DNA from: Myxococcales bacterium
Lineage (GTDB): Bacteria > Myxococcota_A > Polyangia > Haliangiales > Haliangiaceae
DNA length: 64,000 nucleotides
Reading direction: 5' to 3'
Assembly: GCA_016707895.1 (NCBI GenBank)
Contig: JADJGV010000001.1
Coordinates: 62,001-126,000, forward strand
The translations under genes were made by a program, and so were the position numbers. This document shows, piece after piece, positions 50,001 to 61,921 of this stretch (positions are counted from its first letter, which is position 1; every line of letters starts with the position of its first letter). The notes below the pieces were generated by a model. The model searched no databases. It was not told the origin of the DNA and saw nothing but the letters and a program-made list of their open reading frames with translations.

Positions 50001-51254
50001 TTACAGCACGGCCTGGAGCTGGGCGCGGAGCTGCAGGTCGCTGGTGTCGGCGCCGGTGGTGTGGATGACGCCGCCGTCGGCCATCAGCTTGAAGTTGTGG
50101 CCGTGCAGGAAGTAGTCGACGCCGCCGAGGATCTCGAAGCGCTGCTCGTCGTCCTCGGGGACCTGCGCGAAGCGCAGCGCGCCGAGGATCTTCTTGGGCA
50201 CGACCATGTAGCCGGCCTGGCCGTAGAAGCCGACCTCGGCGTCGGCCTGGCCGTCCTTCTTGAGGATGACCGCGCCCGAGATGCCCAGGCCCTCGACCTT
50301 GACCATCGCGTCGAGCGCGACCGCGTGCTCGATGTTCAGATCGTCGTTGGCGTCCTTGTCGAAGTCGCGCGGGTTCATGCGGTAGCTCAGACCCACCGCG
50401 TAGCGCAGCGGGCCGCCCTCGAGGTCACCCTCGCTGTAGCCCTTGATGCCGCCGTGGTTCCAGCCGGCGTGGACGACGATCGCCGGCCCGAAGTCGGCCG
50501 GCACGTTGCTCGGCGTGCCGGAGGTGCAGATCAGCGGATCGGTCGGCGTCGCGCCCGGCAGGCAGGCGGTCTTGATCGACGCCTTCTCGCTGGCGGCGTT
50601 GAACACGCCGACCGCCCACTCGAGGCCCTCGGGCGACTTCTCGTAGTTGTTGTGCACCGCGACGCCCAGGTCGCGGCCGGCGCCGGCGAACTCGTTGGCC
50701 AGCGAGCGCTCGAGGAACTCGCTGCCGAAGTCGCTCACCATCTCCTGGCGGTTGAACGGCCTCTTCCACTGGCCGGCCCGCAGGTGCAGGTCCTTGGCGA
50801 ACGCGTGGTCGATGAAGAAGTCCTTGAGCAGCGCGAAGCCCTTGTTGGCCATGTCGAACTCGACCTTGTAGCCGTTGGCCTCGCCGTAGGCGTGGCCCTC
50901 GAGCTGCAGCCGCAGGCGCGGGACCGAGAACCGGGTCGCGAACTCGGTGCCGGCGACGTCGGGCCGCGCCGCCTCGAGGCGGAACTGCGAGCGGATCCCG
51001 AGCTTCAGCTCGTACTCGCCGTCGGCGGTCTCGAAGGTCAGGCCCTTGTCGTACTTGGCCGAGATGGCGTGGCCGTCGGCGGCCGGCGGGGCCGGCTCGG
51101 GCGCGGGCTGGGTGTCGACCGGCGGGGCCTCGGGCGCCGGGGGCTCGGCGACGACGTCGGAGGTGGCCGGATCAACGGGAGGCGCGTCGGTCGGCTGAGC
51201 GTAGGCCAGGCCAGGGACCAGCACGGTGACGAGCGCGAGGAGGCGTTGCTGCAT
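50001..51254 (-). CDS. Second OprP/OprO-type porin
   Basis: 417 residues from ATG 51254 (a GTG nine bases earlier is also possible). Signal peptide ends GLAYAQ, followed by a Pro/Ala-rich linker and a barrel that shares wording with the porin at 44.8 kb, such as LHLRAGQWKRPFNRQE, HNNYEKSPEGLEWAVGVFN and GIKGYSEGDLEGGPLRYA. It ends LQAVL rather than Phe. An insertion with two cysteines (TACLPG, LICTSG) differs from the first copy. A paralogue, perhaps for another anion. Confidence 0.85.
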   Translation of the reverse strand: MQQRLLALVTVLVPGLAYAQPTDAPPVDPATSDVVAEPPAPEAPPVDTQPAPEPAPPAADGHAISAKYDKGLTFETADGEYELKLGIRSQFRLEAARPDVAGTEFATRFSVPRLRLQLEGHAYGEANGYKVEFDMANKGFALLKDFFIDHAFAKDLHLRAGQWKRPFNRQEMVSDFGSEFLERSLANEFAGAGRDLGVAVHNNYEKSPEGLEWAVGVFNAASEKASIKTACLPGATPTDPLICTSGTPSNVPADFGPAIVVHAGWNHGGIKGYSEGDLEGGPLRYAVGLSYRMNPRDFDKDANDDLNIEHAVALDAMVKVEGLGISGAVILKKDGQADAEVGFYGQAGYMVVPKKILGALRFAQVPEDDEQRFEILGGVDYFLHGHNFKLMADGGVIHTTGADTSDLQLRAQLQAVL

Positions 51255-51288
51255 GGCCGTCACACTAGGTGCGAGATCGACGCCGCGT

Positions 51289-51305
51289 TGTGACGTTGGG
51301 GTAAC
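51289..51305 (-). promoter_or_regulatory. Weak Pho-box-like pair upstream of the second porin
   Basis: Read on the minus strand, GTTACC and GTCACA lie 11 bases apart (51305 down to 51289), about 35 bases before the porin start. The match is poor and this is only a candidate that would put the second porin under PhoB. Confidence 0.3.
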
Positions 51306-51463
51306 TTGCTTGCGACCTCCTGGTTGCGATCGACGTGGCGAGTCGTCGCAGCGATCCCGAGGCGCGCCAAGTATCGCTGTGATTCAAACCGCCTAGGCGT
51401 GTCGTCCGACGGTCCAACCTTTGAGCTTGACGAGGATGGCGACGTCGCTTCAAATGCCCAGCG

Positions 51464-52462
51464 ATGCGCGCGACCTGCTCGTTCTTGCTGGTGGCCCTGA
51501 TCGGCGTTGGCGGCGGGTGTGGCGGCGGCGGCGACGATGACATGACGACCACGCCGGTGACGCTGGCATTCACCGAGCCCGCAGCGGGGGCGATGCTCAC
51601 CCGCGACGTGCTCGAGCCGGGCGCCGGCTGGATCGCCGCGCCGCTGGCGGCGCAGCTGGCGGTCACCGGCGAGGTCGCGACGATCGAGCTGACCGTCGGC
51701 GACGCGGCGCTGGGCGCGGCCGACGCCGCCGGCGCCTTCGACGGCTACCTGGTCGAGCTCGGCGCCACCACCATCACCGCCACCGCCAAGGACGCCGCCG
51801 GCGCGCCGCTCGCGACCGCGACCGTCGACGTCGACGTGGTCGATCCCGAGCTGGCCACCTGCCGGGACTGGCTCGATCACTACGGCGTGGTCTACACGGT
51901 CGGGCCGGCCAACCAGGGCGTGGGCGATCCGGTCACGGTGACGACGCCGATCAACGGCATGCCGTTCCGCTACCTCGGCAACACCAGCCAGCGCGCGAAG
52001 TTCTTCATGGACTGCACGCTGGCGCGCTCGCTGGTCGAGGCCGCGCCGCACTGGCGCAGCCGCGGCATCGTCGAGGTCCAGGACATCGGCGTCTACAACT
52101 ACCGCTGCATCGGCACCGGCACGCCGCCGAACTGCCCCAGCGGCATGTCGCAGCACGCCTACGCCAAGGCCATCGACCTGGCGCGGTTCGTCCACGCCGA
52201 CGGCACCACCTACACCGTCGAGACCGACTGGGTGATCGACCCCGACAGCGAGGACACCTGCACGGCGCCGACCGAGGACGCCAAGGACGGCTGGCTGCAC
52301 CAGGTGATCTGCGCGCTCAAGGCCGCCGACGTCTGGACCATCGCGCTGACCCCCAACTACAACGCCGCGCACCGCGATCACTTCCACGTCGACCTGACCG
52401 CCGGCTCGGACTTCATCACCAAGCTGCGCGGCGCGCTCGACGTCGGCCCCGACGACGAGTAG
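51464..52462 (+). CDS. Extensin-like/M15-type lipoprotein
   Basis: 332 residues with lipoprotein signal MRATCSFLLVALIGVGGGC and a Gly/Asp/Thr linker. Residues about 35-130 look like an Ig-type domain. The C-terminal domain has Cys pairs and the extensin-family metal site: MSQHAYAKAIDLARF (H, D) and HRDHFHVDL (H-x-H). This is the layout of LAS-type D-Ala-D-Ala peptidases; the family is found in Proteobacteria as extensin-C. Probably acts on cell wall peptides. Confidence 0.82.
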   Translation: MRATCSFLLVALIGVGGGCGGGGDDDMTTTPVTLAFTEPAAGAMLTRDVLEPGAGWIAAPLAAQLAVTGEVATIELTVGDAALGAADAAGAFDGYLVELGATTITATAKDAAGAPLATATVDVDVVDPELATCRDWLDHYGVVYTVGPANQGVGDPVTVTTPINGMPFRYLGNTSQRAKFFMDCTLARSLVEAAPHWRSRGIVEVQDIGVYNYRCIGTGTPPNCPSGMSQHAYAKAIDLARFVHADGTTYTVETDWVIDPDSEDTCTAPTEDAKDGWLHQVICALKAADVWTIALTPNYNAAHRDHFHVDLTAGSDFITKLRGALDVGPDDE

Positions 52463-52481
52463 CCAGGGTCCGGCCGCCGGC

Positions 52482-54278
52482 TCAGTCGTCGAGGTGGCCG
52501 GTCAGCTTGAGCTTGTTCTTGGCGGCCTTGGCCAGCTTCGAGCGCGGGCGATCCTCGACGATCCCGGCCAGCAGCTCGGCGCCCAGCTCCTGATCGTTGC
52601 CGTCCGACGATTCGAGCAGGCGGAAGCCGAGGCCGTAGATCTCCTCGTCCTCGACGTCCTTGTCCTTGGCCAGCTTCTTGGCCACCGGGAAGCCGCTGCC
52701 GGCCAGGCGGCCGAACTGCGCCAGCACCGGATCGTCGGCGTGCGACGCGCGCAGGATCGCGTTGCCCGCGGCCTTGAGCCCGAGCACCGCCAGGAAGAAG
52801 CGCGACTCGTCGTCGATCGCCGCGTCGAGATCGGCGCGGCTGCGCAGCAGCGGCTTGAGCGCGGCGAACGCCTCGCCCGGCTTGCCGGCTTTGCGCAGCC
52901 GGCGCGCGTACTCGAACAGCAGCTCGACGTGCTTGGCCGGCGCCAGATCGGCGATCAGCTCGGTGAGGACGCGCTCGAGCAAGATCGAGTCGGCGTCGGC
53001 CTTGCCCTTGCTGTGCCGCTCGAGGTGAGCGTGGGCCGCGGCGGTCAGCTCGTCGAGCGCGGCCGCCGACACGTGGCCGCGGTGGCCGCGCAGCGCGCCG
53101 GCGTAGCGGCGCGCCACCTGCTCGTCGGTGGCGGCCAGCAGCGCCCGGGTCAGCGGCAGCACCGCCTCGGGCGCCTTGGCCAGGCCGCGGGCCGCGGCGT
53201 CGCGCGCGGTGACGTCGTCGCCGCCCAGCGCGTCGATCAGCGCCTTGACCGCGGCGGCGCCGCCGCCGGCCGGCAGCCGCTCCATCGCCAGCTTCTGCGC
53301 GGCGGGGTTCTTCGACTTGGCCAGCGCGGCGAACGCCTTGGCCAGGCGCTCGGGGATGCGCGCGCCCTTGAGCGTGTCGATCGCGGTCTGGGCGATGCCG
53401 AGGTCGTCGCCGTCGGCGTACTCGATCAGCGCCTCGATCGCCGCCTCGGTGCCCTTGGCCTCGCTGGCGGCGACGATCCGGCGCAGCGCGGCGATCGCCG
53501 CGAACCGCACCGGCCGCGGCCGGCCGTCCTGCGACTGCGCGACCAGCAGGCCCTGCGACTGCGGCCGCGCCAGGTAGCCGAGCAGGCGCAAGAGCGCGGT
53601 GTGCTCGGCGAGGATCGGCGCCACCGCGGCGTCGCGGGTGGGATCGAACGGCGCCGGCGCGGCGTCCTTCTTCGGCTTGCCGGCCGGCGCCGCGCCCTTG
53701 GCGCGCTCCTTCTCGACGCGGGCCAGCTCCTTGTCGAGCCGCTTGCCGCTGTCGCCGACCCGCGCGCTGGCGGCCTTCCACGCCAGCTCGGCCAGCTTGT
53801 CGTCGCCGGCGTCGAGCTCGTGACGCACCAGCTGCAGCACCTGCTCGCCCAGCTCGGGGTCGCCGAGCTGATCGAGCAGCGCGTCGATCGCGCTGACGGT
53901 GGTGCGCTTGACCAAGAGCTGCGCGATCGCGCGGCGCGCGCCGACCGGCCCGTGGCCCAGCTCCTTGCGCAGCGCGCCCTCGGCCACCGCGCCCTGCGTC
54001 GCCAGCACCTGGGCCGCGCGCTCGGCCAGCGCCTCGTCGTCGCGCTTGAGGATCGCGACCAGGTGGCTGGCGATGCCGGTGGCGCCGTGATCGACCAGCG
54101 CCTCGAGCGCCAGCCGCCGCACCACCGGATCGGCGTCGGCGAGCCGCCCGATCAGCCCCTTCTCGACCGCGTCGTCGTCCTTGCCCACCGCCGCCAGCAC
54201 GGTGGTCGCCGCGGCGCGCAGATCCACCCGATCGTGCTCGAGGAGCGCGATCACGGCTCCCCCCAGGTTCTTGGCCAT
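52482..54278 (-). CDS. HEAT-repeat protein
   Basis: 598 residues from ATG 54278; 18 further upstream codons are open but look unlike the family. The N-terminal third consists of helical pairs of HEAT type (ADPVVRRLALEALVDHGA and similar), then a Lys/Pro-rich linker (about 195-225) and more HEAT-like repeats (VTARDAAARGLAKAPEAVLP). No catalytic motif and no signal peptide. Likely a scaffold or binding protein in the cytoplasm. It diverges from the acidic repeat protein gene. Confidence 0.75.
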   Translation of the reverse strand: MAKNLGGAVIALLEHDRVDLRAAATTVLAAVGKDDDAVEKGLIGRLADADPVVRRLALEALVDHGATGIASHLVAILKRDDEALAERAAQVLATQGAVAEGALRKELGHGPVGARRAIAQLLVKRTTVSAIDALLDQLGDPELGEQVLQLVRHELDAGDDKLAELAWKAASARVGDSGKRLDKELARVEKERAKGAAPAGKPKKDAAPAPFDPTRDAAVAPILAEHTALLRLLGYLARPQSQGLLVAQSQDGRPRPVRFAAIAALRRIVAASEAKGTEAAIEALIEYADGDDLGIAQTAIDTLKGARIPERLAKAFAALAKSKNPAAQKLAMERLPAGGGAAAVKALIDALGGDDVTARDAAARGLAKAPEAVLPLTRALLAATDEQVARRYAGALRGHRGHVSAAALDELTAAAHAHLERHSKGKADADSILLERVLTELIADLAPAKHVELLFEYARRLRKAGKPGEAFAALKPLLRSRADLDAAIDDESRFFLAVLGLKAAGNAILRASHADDPVLAQFGRLAGSGFPVAKKLAKDKDVEDEEIYGLGFRLLESSDGNDQELGAELLAGIVEDRPRSKLAKAAKNKLKLTGHLDD

Positions 54279-54415
54279 GGTGCCAGGCTCACACCGCAAC
54301 CCACCGGAATGCAAGCGGAACTGGGTTCGCACCGGGATCGTCGAATCAGGCTCGCGGCCAGGGGAGAATTCAGGACCGCCGAGCGTATTCTGTAGGCCGC
54401 TGGAGGCCCACGCTC

Positions 54416-55765
54416 ATGGACCGCACACTCGACGACGACCAGAAGCAGCACGAAGACCTCGCCGCCACCGTCGCGGTGGAGCAAGCGCCGGCGGAGCAGC
54501 GCGGGCAGGCCGCCGTGCTGGCCAACCTGCACACGCTCGGCCCGGGCGACGCCGACCTGCTGGCGCAGCGGCTCCGCGACTTCCCCGAGCTGCACGACAT
54601 GATCCTCGAGTGGGCGATGACCCACCTCGGCAACGCGACGGTGCACGCCGCGCTGGCCGACCTCGACAAGGGCACCGCCAAGGAGGCCGCCCAGGAGGCG
54701 GCCGGCGACGACGCGTTCGTCGCCCAGCAGGTCGAGGTGATGGCCGCCCAGAAGAGCGACGAGGAGTTCGTCGCGTTCCAGATGGGCGTGATGGCCGGCG
54801 AGCAGCAGGAGTCGGCGCAGGCCGACGACGGCGCGTTCGTCGCCGAGCAGCTGCAGACGATGGAGAAGGAGAAGGGGGACGAGGAGTTCGTGGCCTACCA
54901 GATGGGCGTCATGACCCAGGAGGCCAAGGACGACGCGTTCGTGAAGGAACAGATCGGCGAGATGGCCCAGCAGCAGAACGACGAGGCCTTCGTCGCCGAG
55001 CAGCTGGGCGTGATGGCCCAGGCCAACAACGACAACGCCAACAACGACGACGCGGCGTTCGTGCAAGAGCAGCTCGGCGAGATGGCCAAGCAGCAGAGCG
55101 ACGAGGAGTTCGCGCGCTACCAGATCGGCCTGATGGAGGCCGAGGCCCAGGCCGCCGGCCACGCGCCGACCGAGGCCGAGGCGCCCAAGAAGGCCACCGC
55201 CGAGGCGCAGCCCGAGCAGCAGCTGGTCGAGCACATCGCCAAGGCTCCGGAGGCCGAGCCCGAGCTGCTCGGCGCGGCGCTGGCCGAGAACCCCGCGCTG
55301 CGCCAGCCGCTGGTCGAAGAGGCCACCAAGGCCCAGGGCGCCGAGGTCGTCACGCAGGCGATCGAGGTCGAGCAGCAGGAGCAGGCGCAGGCCCCGGTGA
55401 CCGCCCACGACGAGCCGGCGCTGACCGCCGAGGTCGAGGCCAAGCCGGCGGTGATCGAGGAGGAGGTCGCGCAGCCCGAGTCCGAGGAGGCGTGGGCGGT
55501 GCGCGCCCGCGAGTACAACGACGCCCACGCCGAGCTGGTCGCCCGCTTCAACGAGCTGACCAACAACCAGTACGCGGGCCCGGACGGCGCGGTGGCGCCC
55601 GACGTGATCGTCGCCTGGCAGAAGGCCAACGACGTGTCGGTCGACGGCCGCATCGGCCCCGAGACCGTGGCCGCCGCCAAGGCCGCCAAGCCGGTGCCGA
55701 TGGCCGAGGCGGTGCAGGCGCCGATCCTCGAGCAAGAGGAAGCGCTCAACGACGACGAGCAGTGA
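54416..55765 (+). CDS. Acidic tandem-repeat protein with peptidoglycan-binding-like tail
   Basis: 449 residues, very rich in Glu, Gln and Ala, no signal peptide. Residues 101-240 carry eight copies of a 17-23-residue unit with consensus F-V-x-x-Q-x-x-x-x-M (such as FVAEQLGVMAQ), with DDA or DEE before each Phe. A Glu/Ala linker follows, then residues about 365-430 (NAHAEL.., VDGRIGPETVAAA) resemble a PG_binding_1 domain. I know no family with this repeat. The next gene, convergent, encodes an AAA ATPase of the injection-system type. Function unknown; long amphipathic helices are expected. Confidence 0.72.
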   Translation: MDRTLDDDQKQHEDLAATVAVEQAPAEQRGQAAVLANLHTLGPGDADLLAQRLRDFPELHDMILEWAMTHLGNATVHAALADLDKGTAKEAAQEAAGDDAFVAQQVEVMAAQKSDEEFVAFQMGVMAGEQQESAQADDGAFVAEQLQTMEKEKGDEEFVAYQMGVMTQEAKDDAFVKEQIGEMAQQQNDEAFVAEQLGVMAQANNDNANNDDAAFVQEQLGEMAKQQSDEEFARYQIGLMEAEAQAAGHAPTEAEAPKKATAEAQPEQQLVEHIAKAPEAEPELLGAALAENPALRQPLVEEATKAQGAEVVTQAIEVEQQEQAQAPVTAHDEPALTAEVEAKPAVIEEEVAQPESEEAWAVRAREYNDAHAELVARFNELTNNQYAGPDGAVAPDVIVAWQKANDVSVDGRIGPETVAAAKAAKPVPMAEAVQAPILEQEEALNDDEQ

Positions 55766-55845
55766 GCCGCGCGGCCGATTGAGGGCCTCACGTCTTGTGG
55801 GGAGGGGCTTTTGCGAAAGTCCCTCTCAAGGTCTCAGCCTCAGCC

Positions 55846-57933
<2,088 letters not shown>

Positions 57934-57971
57934 GGGCGCACCGTAACACGGCGCGCCGGCGGCCGAGCGGC

Positions 57972-58655
57972 TCACGGCGCGAAGCGCTGGCTGTCGGCGA
58001 TCGACAGCGCGAAGAAGCCGTCGTCGCCGCCGTACGCGAGGCCGACGTCGACGCCCAGCCGGTTGCCGCGGCTGCCGAGGTGCCCGACCAGCCCGCCGTC
58101 GATCAGCAGGTACAGCCGCGAGCGCGGCGCGGCGGCGACCTCGATCTCGCAGCCGTCGCCCTGGCATCGGGTGTCGCCGTAGCGGTCGCCGCGGCGCGCG
58201 ACCCACACCGGCGCGACGCCCACCTGCAGGTACGGCGAGAAGTAGTCGTTGGGGTAGCTGATCGCGCCGCCGGCGAACCCGTTGATCGCCAGCGAGCCGG
58301 TCGACATCCAGCTGGCGCCGACGCCGTAGGTCAGCGCCGCCCACCCGTGATCGGGGGACGCGCTCTGGCCCAGCGCGCGCACCGCGATCAGGTCGACGTC
58401 GCGCCGCTCGCCGTCGTCGCCGCGGCCGATCAGCACCTCGCCGCCGAGCGCGGTGCTGCGGCTGACCTGCTGCCGGACCCGGAACGCCGCGCCCCAGCCG
58501 CCGCCGCCGATGTCGCCGGCCATGCCGAGGATGAGCATGCCGGTGGTGGTGCCGACCCGGTCGCCGGCGGTGTCGTCGTGCAGCGCGACCAGCGGCGCCG
58601 GCGGCAGCGGCCGGCAGGCGGCGACCACGAGCAGCGCCAGCCCGGCCGCCCTCAC
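57972..58655 (-). CDS. Lipoprotein, beta-barrel-like accessory of the ABC genes
   Basis: 227 residues from GTG 58655, with lipoprotein signal VRAAGLALLVVAAC. Strand-rich body with many aromatic/Gly turns (SPYLQVGVAPVWVA, RLYLLIDGGLVGHLG) like small outer-membrane-type barrels. No named family. Its GTG overlaps the upstream permease stop (GTGA), so it belongs to the ABC operon and may connect the transport to the envelope. Confidence 0.65.
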   Translation of the reverse strand: MRAAGLALLVVAACRPLPPAPLVALHDDTAGDRVGTTTGMLILGMAGDIGGGGWGAAFRVRQQVSRSTALGGEVLIGRGDDGERRDVDLIAVRALGQSASPDHGWAALTYGVGASWMSTGSLAINGFAGGAISYPNDYFSPYLQVGVAPVWVARRGDRYGDTRCQGDGCEIEVAAAPRSRLYLLIDGGLVGHLGSRGNRLGVDVGLAYGGDDGFFALSIADSQRFAP

Positions 58656-59448
58656 ACGAAGTCCCGCTTGCGGAAGATCGCACACGCCAGCACCAGCAGC
58701 GCGGCGATCCACAGCGCGCCGTGCGCCGCCGCCGCCGCGACGTAGCCCCAGTCGACGAAGCCGCCGTTGACGCTGACGTGCTGGCCGTCGACGTCGCCGC
58801 CCGAGATCGAGAACACGTGGAGGTCGGGGACGATCACCAGCGCGCCCTTGGCCACCCACTTGATCCAGGTCGACTCGCTCGACGCGATCGCCGCGCGCAG
58901 GTCGGGCGTGACCCGCCCGATCGCCCACAGCGCCAGCGCGAACGTGCCCGACAGGAACGGGCTCGAGAACGACGAGAAGAACACCGCGATCGCCGCCACC
59001 GTCAACACCTCGAACCACGCCAGCACCAGCGCCTTGGCCACCGCGCCCGACACCGCCACCCCCTGGTAGGCCAGCACCGCGGTCATCGCGATCGCGAACG
59101 CCCCCACCAGCGCGGTCAGCACCAGCACCATCCCGAGGTACTTGCCGACGACGAACTCCCAGCGCGCCAGCGGCTTGGAGATGATCGAGTAGATCGTGCG
59201 CTTCTGGATCTCGCCGTACAGGAGCACGATGCCGACGAAGATCGCGGTCAGCGAGCCGAACAGCGAGATGCCGGCGATGCCGAAGTCGCGCGCCACCCGG
59301 CTGTGCTGGCTGACCGACATCTCGCCCAGCGCGATCGCCAGCAGGTTGACCGCGACCACCACCACGACGATCGCGTACAGCACCTTGATCCGCGCGGCCT
59401 CGCGGAACGTGTTGAGCGCGATGGCCCAGATCCGGAAGAGGGACGCGG

Positions 59449-59452
<4 letters not shown>
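58652..59452 (-). CDS. ABC-2 type permease
   Basis: 266 residues with six membrane helices in the ABC-2 pattern: helix one IKVLYAIVVVVVAVNLLA, then a long periplasm-facing part, helices around 95-115, 130-150, 155-175 and the final 236-258. ISKPLARWEFVVGKYLGM is the conserved cytoplasmic segment before helix two of NosY/GldF-like permeases. Overlaps the ATPase gene by 4 bases (ATGA). Exports an unknown substrate or moves protein components. Confidence 0.88.
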
Positions 59453-60405
<953 letters not shown>

Positions 60406-60423
60406 GGGCTGCTCACCAGATGG

Positions 60424-61146
60424 TCAGGGATACCGGCCCTGGAAGCCGGCGCCGAACTCGATCCCGACCGAGATCCAGCGCCGGAACGCGACGTCCTCGG
60501 CGAAGAACAGGTACGCGCCGTAGGCGTCGTGGAAGTCGAGCAGGAGGCCGTTGGCGTTGCGGATCGACACGTCGGTGCCGAGCTCGCTGCCGCTGGGGCT
60601 GGTGTAGCCGGTCGAGTCGATCGCCAGCTGCGCGGTCGAGAAGAACTTCATCAGGCCGCGGTCGTCGAAGTAGAACTTCACGCCGGGGGCGTAGTGGCGC
60701 AGCCGCGGCCCGTCGCTGTCGCTGACGCTGCCGCCGAAGTCGCGCTCGACGCCGAGCCGCAGGTCGAACAACAGCTCGATCTTGGCGGTGACGCCGTAGC
60801 TGACCGACAGGTCGAACGCGAACGGGATGCGGCCGATGCACACCGCGGAGTTGCCGCTGGTGCTGCCGTTGTCGTCGCGGGCGCCGCAGTACTCCTGATC
60901 GTAGGTCTTGATGAACCGGCCGCCGGTCAGCAGCGACACCGCCAGGCCGAGCTGGCCCTTGTGCGAGCGCTGCCCGATCTCGGGCGGCGCCACCGGCTCG
61001 GTGGTGTACAGCCGCGGCTCGCCGTCGGGGGCCGGCGCCCCGCTCTGCCCGCCCTCGCCCTCGGCGGGCGCGACCCGGTCCGCGCGCGCGACGCCCACCG
61101 AAACTGCACAGGCGATCGTCAGGCCCAGGGCCGACAAGGCTCTCAT
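60424..61146 (-). CDS. Exported beta-barrel-like protein
   Basis: 240 residues from ATG 61146, signal peptide ending VGVARA. The mature part alternates hydrophobic strands with Asp/Gly turns (FDLSVSYGVTAKIELLFDLRLG, PGVKFYFDDRGLMKFFST). Two cysteines (EYCG, AVCIG) may form a disulfide. It resembles myxobacterial small outer-membrane proteins but no family name fits. Gap of 18 bases to the ABC ATPase, so likely in the same operon. Confidence 0.68.
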   Translation of the reverse strand: MRALSALGLTIACAVSVGVARADRVAPAEGEGGQSGAPAPDGEPRLYTTEPVAPPEIGQRSHKGQLGLAVSLLTGGRFIKTYDQEYCGARDDNGSTSGNSAVCIGRIPFAFDLSVSYGVTAKIELLFDLRLGVERDFGGSVSDSDGPRLRHYAPGVKFYFDDRGLMKFFSTAQLAIDSTGYTSPSGSELGTDVSIRNANGLLLDFHDAYGAYLFFAEDVAFRRWISVGIEFGAGFQGRYP

Positions 61147-61198
61147 CGCTGCCGACGCTATCACGGCCGGCCGCCGCCGACCCGCCGCGCCGCGCCGA

Positions 61199-61921
61199 TC
61201 ACGCCGGGGGTGGGGCCGCGGCGGTGGCGGCCGCCGGGTGGTAGGGGCGGAGCCGGCCGTCCTCCATCTCGTAAAGATGATCGAAGACGTCCAGGGCGCG
61301 GTGGTCGTGGGTGACCACCAGCACCGCCGCCCCGCGCTCGTGCGCGACCTTGCGGAACAGCTCCATGACCGTCCGGCTGCGGACGCTGTCGAGCGCGGCG
61401 GTGGGCTCGTCGGCCAGGATCAGCGACGGCTCGTTGGCCAGCGCGCGGGCGATCGCGACGCGCTGTTGCTCGCCGCCGCTGAGCATCTCGGGGTAGGCGC
61501 GTTCGCGGCCCGCGACGTCGAGGTACTCGAGCAGCGCGCGCGCGCGGCGCCGCCCGTCGGGCTTGCCGCCGAACTCGCAGGCGATCTCGACGTTCTCGCG
61601 CGCGGTCAGGAACGACGTCAGGTTGGCCTTCTGGAAGACGAAGCCCAGGTGCCGCCGGCGCAGCGACGCCAGATCGGCCAGCGCGGCGCCGTCCTTCACG
61701 ACCAGCCGCCCCGCGAAGTACACCTCGCCGGCGTCGGCGGGTGACACGAAGCCGAGCGCCTTGATCAGGGTCGACTTGCCCGAGCCGCTCGGCCCCAGCA
61801 GCGCCGCGACGGTGCCGGGCGCGAGCGCGAAGCTGACGCCGTCCAGCGCCGTCACCGCGGCCGATCCGACGCCGTAGGTCTTGCGCAGGTCGATCGAGCG
61901 AACCGCGGGGTCCATCGTCAT
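61199..61921 (-). CDS. ABC ATPase of MacB/LolD/DevA type
   Basis: 240 residues from ATG 61921, chosen for ATGA overlap with the permease. Walker A GPSGSGKST, Q-loop FVFQKANLTSFLT, signature LSGGEQQRV, Walker B LILADEPTAALDS, and H in VVTHDHRAL. This is the MacB-type with FtsX-like permease; DevA family members are closest in wording. C-terminal Ala/Pro tail is extra. Confidence 0.93.
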   Translation of the reverse strand: MTMDPAVRSIDLRKTYGVGSAAVTALDGVSFALAPGTVAALLGPSGSGKSTLIKALGFVSPADAGEVYFAGRLVVKDGAALADLASLRRRHLGFVFQKANLTSFLTARENVEIACEFGGKPDGRRRARALLEYLDVAGRERAYPEMLSGGEQQRVAIARALANEPSLILADEPTAALDSVRSRTVMELFRKVAHERGAAVLVVTHDHRALDVFDHLYEMEDGRLRPYHPAAATAAAPPPA

